From Acidobacteria bacterium RIFCSPHIGHO2_01_FULL_67_28 (GTDB taxonomy: Bacteria; Acidobacteriota; Terriglobia; Acidiferrales; 2-02-FULL-67-57), in contig MEKM01000111.1 in NCBI GenBank assembly GCA_001766965.1, positions 1 to 5,463 on the forward strand: 5,463 nt of DNA. The letters run 5' to 3'. The notes under the pieces were generated by a model that worked only from the letters and a program-made list of their open reading frames with translations, did not search any database and was not told the origin of the DNA. Made by a program: the position numbers and the translations under genes. This document shows, one piece after another, positions 1 to 4,951 of this stretch (within the stretch, counting starts at the first letter, position 1; the number at the start of each line of letters is the position of its first letter).

Positions 1-720
1 GCCGACGGGGTGATGGTGGCGCGGGGCGACCTGGGGGTGGAGATGTCGCCGGAAAAAGTCCCGGTGGCGCAGAAGCGCATCATCACCCTGGCCAACGAGC
101 GGCGGCTGCCGGTCATCACCGCCACGCAGATGCTCGAGTCCATGATCCAGAACCCGCGGCCGACGCGCGCCGAGGCCAGCGACGTCGCCAACGCCATCTT
201 CGACGGCACCGACGCGGTGATGCTCTCGGGAGAAAGCGCCAGCGGGCGCTACCCGCGCGAGGCGGTGGCCATGATGGCGAAGATCGTCATCGAGGCGGAA
301 ACGGTAGCGCCGCGCCTGCCCCGCCAGCGCTTGGAGCGCTCCCCCAGCATGGCCGAGACCGTGGCGGAAACCGTGGCCCACGCCTCCGCGCAACTGGGGC
401 TGAAGGCCATCGCCGTCTTCACCGAGAGCGGCTCGAGCGCCCGGCTGGTGTCAAAGGCGCGGCCGGCTCCGCCCATCGTGGCCTTCTCTCCGAGCCAGGA
501 GACCCGCCGGCGGCTGGCGCTGCTCTGGGGAGTGCTGCCGCGGCGCATCAAGCGCATCCGCGACGTCGACGCGCTCACCCACGAAGCCGAGCGGCGCCTG
601 CGGCAGGAAAAGCTGGTTGAGAAGGGCGACCTCATCGGCATCGTCGCCGGCACGCCGCTGGGAAAGAAAGGCACGACCAACCTGGTCAAGTTCCACGCCG
701 TGGGGAGCCGGCTGAAATAG
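1..720 (+). CDS. pyk: Pyruvate kinase, C-terminal half (5' partial)
   Basis: Pyruvate kinase transfers phosphate from phosphoenolpyruvate to ADP, giving pyruvate and ATP in the last step of glycolysis, in the cytosol. The reading frame is open from base 1 and ends at TAG (718-720), giving 239 visible residues. The upstream part, with the N-terminal half of the TIM barrel, lies outside the window. The fragment opens with the conserved active-site stretch MVARGDLGVE (residues 5-14). The family signature region follows, with ATQMLESM (41-48), RPTRAEASDVANA (53-65) and the FDGTDAVMLSGESA run (67-80). Residues from about 115 to 239 form the separate C-terminal regulatory domain, with TESGSSARLVSKARP (141-155) and a standard ending, VAGTPLGKKGTTN (215-227). 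The C-terminus looks intact, and the visible length is about half of a typical 470-residue enzyme. It converges on the rhomboid gene with 18 bp between stop codons. The effector that regulates it cannot be read from this fragment. Confidence 0.97.
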   Translation, partial: ADGVMVARGDLGVEMSPEKVPVAQKRIITLANERRLPVITATQMLESMIQNPRPTRAEASDVANAIFDGTDAVMLSGESASGRYPREAVAMMAKIVIEAETVAPRLPRQRLERSPSMAETVAETVAHASAQLGLKAIAVFTESGSSARLVSKARPAPPIVAFSPSQETRRRLALLWGVLPRRIKRIRDVDALTHEAERRLRQEKLVEKGDLIGIVAGTPLGKKGTTNLVKFHAVGSRLK

Positions 721-739
721 ACCGAGAGAAGCGCCGGCT
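706..739. terminator. Possible bidirectional hairpin between convergent genes
   Basis: AGCCGGC (706-712) is the exact reverse complement of GCCGGCT (733-739). This gives a 7-bp GC-rich stem around a 20-base loop that contains the pyruvate kinase stop codon. The right arm touches the rhomboid stop codon (739-741). A stem in this position could help end transcription in both directions. Neither side has a run of T, so a classic intrinsic terminator is not supported, and a chance match in GC-rich DNA is possible. Confidence 0.25.
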
Positions 740-1554
740 TAGTTGATCCAGCGGTCGGGACGAGGGAGGTCGCGGCTGCGCTGGTCTTCCTCGCGCATGT
801 AGACTTCGAAGTCGCGCCGGCGCCGGCGCAGTTGCCACTCGGCGTAGCCCCGCCGAATCCCCCGGAACAACCCGCCGCCGCGCAAATAGCCCAGCCCGAT
901 GAGCATCCCGCCGAGATGCGCCACGTGGCTGACGCCGCTGCCGGGGGCGTTCAGCGCCGAGAACAGCGTCAGCACCCCGAAGATGAGCACGAACAGCCGC
1001 GCCGGCACCGGGAAAAGGAACCAGAGGTAGATGGGCTGGCGGGGGTAGAGCAGCCCGAAGGCGAGGAGGATCCCGTAGATGGCGCCCGAGGCGCCGATGG
1101 TGGGGATGTGCATGAGGTTGGCCCCGCCCGCGCCCAGCCAGCCGAGCTTGACGCTCACGGTTGTGACCAGGACGCTGAAGAGGCCCGCGCCGGCCCCGGT
1201 GACGACGTAATAGCGCAGGAAGCGCCGCCCGCCCCAGTCGTGCTCGAGCACTCCGCCGAACATCCACAGCCCGAACATGTTGAAGAAGATGTGCGCGAAG
1301 CCGCCGTGCAGGAAAAGGTAAGTGAGCGGCTGCCAGAGGCGGAACTCGAAAAGAAAACTCTGCGGCGCCAGCCCGAACCAGTCGACGAACGTCCCCGCCA
1401 GCGGAGGCGAAGCCAGCTGCAAGACGAGCGTGAGCAGGAAAACTGCGACGTTCAGCAGGATGAGTTTCTTGACGACCGGTGTGAGCGCCCAGCCGAAGCC
1501 GCCGCCGCCGTAGCCGCGATAGCTCGGCTCGCCCCAGCCGCGATAGGTTCCCAC
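739..1554 (-). CDS. Rhomboid-family intramembrane serine protease
   Basis: This is a membrane-embedded serine protease that cleaves transmembrane segments of other proteins within the inner membrane; its substrate cannot be inferred. It has 271 residues with a GTG start. The predicted Ser-His dyad is intact: GASG at 154-157 gives Ser156, and HVAHLGG at 210-216 gives His213. The supporting HGGFAHIFFN motif (83-92) supplies His83, His88 and Asn92, as in the second membrane helix of the GlpG family. About six hydrophobic segments lie between residues 28 and 225. The N-terminus (2-22) is rich in Gly, Tyr and Arg. The cytoplasmic tail (229-271) is strongly basic, with a five-Arg run (243-247). The GTG at 1554 is the first usable start after the transporter's stop codon, which lies in the same frame three codons upstream. 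No good Shine-Dalgarno sequence precedes it, so translation probably depends on ribosomes finishing the transporter gene. The fold and dyad are secure; the exact start is less so. Confidence 0.95.
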   Translation of the reverse strand: MGTYRGWGEPSYRGYGGGGFGWALTPVVKKLILLNVAVFLLTLVLQLASPPLAGTFVDWFGLAPQSFLFEFRLWQPLTYLFLHGGFAHIFFNMFGLWMFGGVLEHDWGGRRFLRYYVVTGAGAGLFSVLVTTVSVKLGWLGAGGANLMHIPTIGASGAIYGILLAFGLLYPRQPIYLWFLFPVPARLFVLIFGVLTLFSALNAPGSGVSHVAHLGGMLIGLGYLRGGGLFRGIRRGYAEWQLRRRRRDFEVYMREEDQRSRDLPRPDRWIN

Positions 1555-1563
1555 GCCGCCAGT

Positions 1564-3657
1564 CTACTCGAGTTTCTTGCGGCCGACGAGGAAAAGCGCC
1601 GCCGCCATGGCCAGGAACACGAGCAGGCCGAAGAGGCTGGAGTCGGCCAGCGCCGGCCAATACTTCGTCCCAAGGGCCACGGCCTGGTCGACTTCGAAGC
1701 CCACCAGCCCGGCGAGCGCCAGCCCGCCGATGGAGCCGCCGGCGATGAGCCCCGCGGCAAACAGCGCTCCGCTCGAGACCTCGCCTTCCTTGCGGTGGTA
1801 GACCTTCTCAATCAGCCAGTTCACCACCCCGCCGCTGAAGATGGGCGCGGTGGTCGAGATGGGCAGGTAGGAGCCCACGGCGAAGGCCAGCGACTTGATG
1901 CCGCACAGCTCCATCACCACCACGATGAACACCCCGAGCAAAACCAGCCGCCAGGGCAGGCTCTGCCGCAGGATGCCGTTGATGACCGTGCTCATCAGCA
2001 CCGCCTGCGGAGCGGGCAGGCGGTCGGAGCCGATGCCGACGCGCTCCTGGAAGTCGATGCGCTGCGCGGCGACGTCGTAGAAGTAGCGCCCGTCGGGCAG
2101 CAGGCGCGAGCCAATGACGTTCACCACTTGGTAGCTCTTGCCGTCCTGCACCGCCTCGCCCACCACTTTCATTTCCGCGGTGAGCTGCACGCTCTCCATC
2201 GTGAAGGGCTCGACGCGGGTGTAGGCCTGGTTGAGCAGCACCAGGGTAAAACCGATGACCAGCACCGAGGTGAGCGCGCCGATGATCATCGCCACTTCCG
2301 CCCTGCTGGGCGTGGCGCCCACCAGGAAGCCGGTCTTGAGCGACTGCGAGGTCGCTCCGCCCACCGCGGCGGCGATGCAGACGATGCCGCCGATGGCGAG
2401 CGCCACCGCCGGATAGGAGCCGCCGGTCCAGCCCGCCATCACAAACAGCAGCGAGGTCAGCATCAGCGTAGCGATGGTCATCCCGGAGATGGGGTTGGCC
2501 GAGCTCCCGATGAGCCCCACGATGCGCGCCGACACGGTCACGAACAGGAACCCGAAGATGACCACCAGGATGGACGCGATCAAGTTCCCGCTCACTCCCG
2601 GATTCACCCGCCAGGCCAGCAGCGCCCAGACGATGACGATCATCGCCAGCGAGCCGCCGAAGATGACCGTTCCGGGCAGCTCCCGGTCGGTGCGCGCCGC
2701 GGCCACCGCCCCGGCTTCCTTGCCGCCGCGCAATTGCGCCACCGTGCTGCGCAGCGCCTTCACCATCGTCGGCAGCGTGCGTGAGAGGGTGAACAGCCCT
2801 GCCATCGAAACCGCGCCCGCGCCGATGGGGCGGATGTAAGCGTTCCAGAGCGCGAAGGCGTCCATGTCGCGGATGGGGACGGTGCCGGGGAAGATGGGCT
2901 CGGTCAGGCCGCTGCCGAAAAACTTGATCATGGGGATGGTCACGAGCCAGGAGAGCACGCCGCCGGCGAAGATCATCCCCGCGGTGCGCGGCCCGATGAT
3001 GTAGCCGACGCCCAGGTACTCCGGTGTGACGCTGCCGGCGAGCGTCGCGCCCGGATACCAGCTCGGCTGATAGATGGGCCGCGGCTGCCAGAAGAGCAGG
3101 CCTTCGTTGAAGAACTTGTAGACCAGCCCCAGGCCGAACCCGGCAAAGACCTTGCCGGCGAAGCTACCGCCTTTTTCGCCGGCGATGAGCACGTCGGCGC
3201 AGGCGGTCCCTTCCGGGTAAGCGAGCGAGCCGTGCTCGACTACGTTCAGCTGCCGCCGCAGCGGGATCATGAACAGCACCCCGAGCACGCTCCCCACCAG
3301 CGCCAGCAGCAGCACCCGCGGGATCTCCGGCACCCCCAGCGGGAAGCCGAGGAAGATGAGCGCCGGCAGTGTGAAGACCACGCCGGCGGCGATCGATTCG
3401 CCCGCCGACCCGGAGGTCTGCACGATGTTGTTTTCGAGGATGGTCGAGCGGCCCAGGTACTTGAAGATGGAAATGGCGATGACGGCGACGGGAATCGAGG
3501 CGCTCACCGTCAGCCCGGCGCGCAGCGCCAGGTAGACGGTCACCGCGCCGAAGATCAGCCCCAGCACCGCGCCCAGCAGCAGCGCGCGCAGAGTGAATTC
3601 GGCCTGGGTCTGGTCGGCCGGAACGTAGGGTTTGAACGTGGAGGCGGGCTCGGCCAT
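1564..3657 (-). CDS. OPT-family oligopeptide transporter
   Basis: This is an inner-membrane secondary transporter of the OPT superfamily, which imports small peptides or, in other branches, metal chelates; the substrate here is unknown. It has 697 residues, within the usual range for the bacterial branch. Family-like stretches include NNIVQTSGSAGES (76-88), AYPEGTACADVL (146-157), SSANPISGMTIATL (385-398) and the ELCGIKSLAFAVG region (583-595), followed by SYLPISTTAPIFSGG (596-610). Many hydrophobic segments run from about residue 24 to 690. A hydrophilic stretch at about 481-550 interrupts them. I chose the ATG at 3657 because AGGAG (3664-3668) sits 6 bases upstream and the protein then begins MAEPASTFKPY. 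The frame stays open further upstream, but that part is low-complexity and would overlap the end of the preceding gene. The rhomboid gene follows after 9 bp in the same frame, which suggests co-transcription and translational coupling. Family assignment is firm; substrate is not. Confidence 0.96.
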   Translation of the reverse strand: MAEPASTFKPYVPADQTQAEFTLRALLLGAVLGLIFGAVTVYLALRAGLTVSASIPVAVIAISIFKYLGRSTILENNIVQTSGSAGESIAAGVVFTLPALIFLGFPLGVPEIPRVLLLALVGSVLGVLFMIPLRRQLNVVEHGSLAYPEGTACADVLIAGEKGGSFAGKVFAGFGLGLVYKFFNEGLLFWQPRPIYQPSWYPGATLAGSVTPEYLGVGYIIGPRTAGMIFAGGVLSWLVTIPMIKFFGSGLTEPIFPGTVPIRDMDAFALWNAYIRPIGAGAVSMAGLFTLSRTLPTMVKALRSTVAQLRGGKEAGAVAAARTDRELPGTVIFGGSLAMIVIVWALLAWRVNPGVSGNLIASILVVIFGFLFVTVSARIVGLIGSSANPISGMTIATLMLTSLLFVMAGWTGGSYPAVALAIGGIVCIAAAVGGATSQSLKTGFLVGATPSRAEVAMIIGALTSVLVIGFTLVLLNQAYTRVEPFTMESVQLTAEMKVVGEAVQDGKSYQVVNVIGSRLLPDGRYFYDVAAQRIDFQERVGIGSDRLPAPQAVLMSTVINGILRQSLPWRLVLLGVFIVVVMELCGIKSLAFAVGSYLPISTTAPIFSGGVVNWLIEKVYHRKEGEVSSGALFAAGLIAGGSIGGLALAGLVGFEVDQAVALGTKYWPALADSSLFGLLVFLAMAAALFLVGRKKLE

Positions 3658-3663
3658 CGGTTT

Positions 3664-3668
3664 CTCCT
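3664..3668 (-). promoter_or_regulatory. Ribosome binding site of the OPT transporter gene
   Basis: On the minus strand AGGAG lies 6 bases before the ATG at 3655-3657. It decides the start codon against a longer open frame reaching to 3795. Confidence 0.8.
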
Positions 3669-3672
3669 GTTT

Positions 3673-3700
3673 CCCTCCCGAAGCTCCGGGACGGGGAGGG
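3673..3700 (-). promoter_or_regulatory. GC-rich hairpin in the leader of the OPT gene
   Basis: CCCTCCC (3673-3679) and GGGAGGG (3694-3700) are perfect reverse complements, giving a 7-bp stem with a 14-base loop. A smaller competing stem, CCCG (3677-3680) with CGGG (3687-3690), can form inside it. The element ends 4 bases before the ribosome site of the transporter. It has no U-run, so it is not a clear terminator. It could be a leader structure that affects mRNA stability or initiation. Function is inferred only from position. The rest of the 101-bp gap (3658-3758) shows no convincing promoter. Confidence 0.35.
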
Positions 3701-3758
3701 GTATTCGAATCAGCAGGCCCAGCGCAAGCTAGCACGTCGGCGCGCGGCGCTGCAAGCC

Positions 3759-4382
3759 TCAACTGCGCCCGCAGGCGGCTTCGAGGCTGGCCCACTCGAA
3801 GCCGCGCGCCAGCCGCTCGGCCAGCGCCCGCGGCGCCAGCCGCCGGCTCTGATGAAGCAGAAGGGCGCGGTCAAGCGCGGCCAGCTCGGCGCGGTAGACG
3901 TCGGCGCGGTGATAGTAGGAGTAGTCCTGGTAGGTGAGCTCCTTCGAGGTTACCAGCGCCAGCAGGAAGTCCCAGAAGCTTTCCCGGCGGAACCACCGCC
4001 GCCGGGTTGCTTCCTCCCGCTCGACCGTCAGCGTGTGCGGTTTCGGCTCCTGCGCGTCGGCGAAGCGCACCCACAAACAGGCGGTGGCGTGGAAGCGCCG
4101 CGCCGGGTCGGGGTCGGGGAAGCGGGCGAGCGCGGCGTCGAGCGTGGCGTCGTCAATCTCGAAGCCCTCCCACCAGTAGCGGTAGATGTTGTAGGTGCAG
4201 GTGCCCGAGCGCAGGTGGGCGCGCACGCGCCCCGGGTGCTTGCCCGTCGTGGCCAGCACCAGTCCGAGGAGCTCTTCGAGCGTCATCGCCTGGCGGACCA
4301 CCGGGCGCAGGTCGGCGTACTGCGCCAGGTCTTCGCTGTAGCGCACCGCGATGGTGTCGGACGGTTTGAGCACGGGAGACAC
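3759..4382 (-). CDS. Uncharacterised 207-residue protein
   Basis: I do not recognise this protein. It is predicted soluble, with no signal peptide or membrane segment. The centre is unusually aromatic: residues 61-74 read TCTYNIYRYWWEGF, residues 130-139 WFRRESFWDF and residues 151-158 YQDYSYYH. Before this, a likely helix (33-46) leads into the TGKHPGRVRAHLRSG stretch (46-60). The last 40 residues look helical and Ala/Leu/Arg-rich. There are only three cysteines (62, 102, 204) and no metal-binding or nucleotide-binding motif I can name. The start is uncertain. GTG at 4382 is the most upstream standard start after the yqeY stop, which lies in the same frame 15 codons earlier. It has no good ribosome site. 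GTG at 4373 or 4346, or ATG at 4286, are alternatives. The gene lies 45 bp after yqeY and 101 bp before the transporter, all on one strand. The varied, non-repetitive protein sequence and the gene-sized gap it fills argue that it is real. Confidence 0.78.
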   Translation of the reverse strand: MSPVLKPSDTIAVRYSEDLAQYADLRPVVRQAMTLEELLGLVLATTGKHPGRVRAHLRSGTCTYNIYRYWWEGFEIDDATLDAALARFPDPDPARRFHATACLWVRFADAQEPKPHTLTVEREEATRRRWFRRESFWDFLLALVTSKELTYQDYSYYHRADVYRAELAALDRALLLHQSRRLAPRALAERLARGFEWASLEAACGRS

Positions 4383-4387
4383 TGCCA

Positions 4388-4423
4388 GAGAAATGCAGAT
4401 TCCTCGCTGCGCTCGGAATGACA
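4388..4423. repeat. Dispersed imperfect-palindrome repeat element
   Basis: The segment contains ATTCC (4399-4403) and GGAAT (4415-4419), exact reverse complements flanking an 11-base core that pairs only in part. Read on the minus strand it begins TGTCATTCCGAGCG and continues with GCGAGGAATCT. From memory, near-identical sequences recur many times between genes in Acidobacteriota and other environmental bacteria, and often appear in databases as spurious peptides such as VIPSAARNL. One reading frame here gives exactly that peptide. It fills most of the 45-bp gap between yqeY and the next gene. Only one copy lies in this window, so its repeat status rests on recollection and not on a search. 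Element boundaries are approximate. Confidence 0.65.
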
Positions 4424-4427
4424 GGCG

Positions 4428-4877
4428 CTAACTTGCCAGGCGCTGGCGGACGAGTTCGTTCACGCGCTTGCCGTCCACGTTCTGCCCGGCGAAGCGCCCC
4501 ATCACCGTCTTCATCACCTTGCCCGTGTCTTTCGCCGACGCGGCGCCGGTTTCTTTGACCGCTTGCTCGATGGCGGCCTTGATTTGCTCTTCGCTCACCG
4601 CCGCCGGCAGGTACTCCTCCAGGATGCCGATTTCTTTTTCTTCTTCCGCGGCGCGGTCGGCGCGGCCGCCTTTCCTGAACTCTTCCGCCGCCTCGTGGCG
4701 CTGCTTGACCAGCGTCTTCATCACCGCCAGCGCCTCGGTGTCGTCGAGCGCGGCCCTCTTTTCGATGCGGCGGTTCTCGAGCGCCGTCTTGAGCATCCGC
4801 AGCACGAGCAGGCGCAGCTCGTCCCTTGCCTTCATCGCCGCCGTCAGCTCTTTTTGTATTCTGTCGGCGAAAGACAT
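4428..4877 (-). CDS. yqeY: YqeY / GatB-domain protein
   Basis: This belongs to the YqeY family of small soluble proteins, which resemble the C-terminal part of GatB, the tRNA-handling subunit of the Glu-tRNA(Gln)/Asp-tRNA(Asn) amidotransferase. A tRNA-related role is presumed from that likeness but is not established. The protein has 149 residues, the usual full length. Family-like stretches are MKARDELRLLVLRMLKTAL (15-33), KQRHEAAEEFRKGGR (58-72), EIGILEEYLP (82-91) and DTGKVMKTVMGRFAGQ (117-132), ending in GKRVNELVRQRL (136-147). The first half is long charged helices; the second is the GatB-like helical unit. I chose ATG at 4877 because GAGGAG (4882-4887) lies 4 bases upstream and family members begin at this point. 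The open frame continues upstream without homology. It is divergent from serA and is the first gene of the minus-strand block. In other bacteria yqeY is often near rpsU or dnaG, neither of which is seen here. Confidence 0.95.
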   Translation of the reverse strand: MSFADRIQKELTAAMKARDELRLLVLRMLKTALENRRIEKRAALDDTEALAVMKTLVKQRHEAAEEFRKGGRADRAAEEEKEIGILEEYLPAAVSEEQIKAAIEQAVKETGAASAKDTGKVMKTVMGRFAGQNVDGKRVNELVRQRLAS

Positions 4878-4881
4878 TCGG

Positions 4882-4887
4882 CTCCTC
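4882..4887 (-). promoter_or_regulatory. Ribosome binding site of yqeY
   Basis: GAGGAG on the minus strand lies 4 bases before the ATG at 4875-4877, a short but acceptable spacing. It fixes the yqeY start and excludes a longer reading to 4946. Confidence 0.7.
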
Positions 4888-4895
4888 TCGTGTCC

Positions 4896-4909
4896 CGCGC
4901 GAACGCGCG
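4896..4909 (-). promoter_or_regulatory. GC hairpin in the yqeY leader
   Basis: On the minus strand CGCGCGTTCGCGCG folds into a 5-bp all-GC stem with a GUUC tetraloop. On the + strand it is part of a tandem 8-bp repeat, CGCGCGAA (4896-4903 and 4904-4911). It would lie at the very 5' end of the transcript from the predicted yqeY promoter and ends 8 bases before the ribosome site. Any effect on stability or translation is inference. Confidence 0.3.
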
Positions 4910-4916
4910 AATGGCG

Positions 4917-4922
4917 TAGAAT
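4917..4922 (+). promoter_or_regulatory. Candidate -10 element for serA
   Basis: TAGAAT matches the TATAAT consensus at 5 of 6 positions. A start about 7 bases further on would give a leader of about 22 bases before the serA ATG. There is no matching -35 hexamer 16-18 bases upstream and no extended -10, so this is a candidate only. It overlaps the -10 of the opposite-strand promoter. Confidence 0.35.
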
Positions 4923-4946
4923 ACCTGACGCTCCCCGACGAAGCAA
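4918..4946 (-). promoter_or_regulatory. Candidate sigma-70-type promoter for yqeY
   Basis: On the minus strand TTGCTT (4946-4941) and TATTCT (4923-4918) are separated by exactly 17 bases. The -35 matches consensus at 3 of 6 positions, including the TTG, and the -10 at 4 of 6. Predicted initiation near 4911 gives a leader of about 33 bases containing the GC hairpin and the GAGGAG ribosome site. This is the only plausible promoter I see for the minus-strand gene block. Confidence 0.45.
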
Positions 4947-4951
4947 ACACG

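Noticed and set aside
686..1660. A 324-codon minus-strand frame overlapping the rhomboid gene.
   Set aside because: It is Arg/Ala/Pro-rich low-complexity sequence out of frame with the recognised protease and spans the end of the transporter gene.
832..2784. A 650-codon open frame on the + strand, antisense to the rhomboid and transporter genes.
   Set aside because: Its product is dominated by His, Glu, Asp, Gln, Arg and Ala with no domain character, as expected opposite membrane-protein genes in GC-rich DNA. The minus-strand genes have full family motifs.
3232..3732. A 166-codon + strand frame opposite the transporter start.
   Set aside because: It is composed largely of Gln, Arg, His, Asp and Glu without domain features and is antisense to conserved transporter motifs.
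3658..3795. N-terminal extension of the transporter to position 3795.
   Set aside because: The added 46 residues are Pro/Arg/Ala-rich, overlap the preceding gene, and a strong ribosome site sits at the inner ATG.
3852..4421. A 189-codon + strand frame opposite the unknown gene, considered as the true gene there.
   Set aside because: Its product is Val/Gly/Arg-rich and lacks varied composition. The minus-strand product has balanced composition and fits the direction of its neighbours.
4388..4423. The palindrome between yqeY and the unknown gene read as an intrinsic terminator.
   Set aside because: The outer stem is only 5 bp, the core is poorly paired and no T-run follows on either strand. 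A dispersed repeat explains it better.
4878..4946. N-terminal extension of YqeY by 23 residues.
   Set aside because: It would absorb the ribosome site and most of the promoter region, and family members start at MSFADRIQKEL-like sequence.
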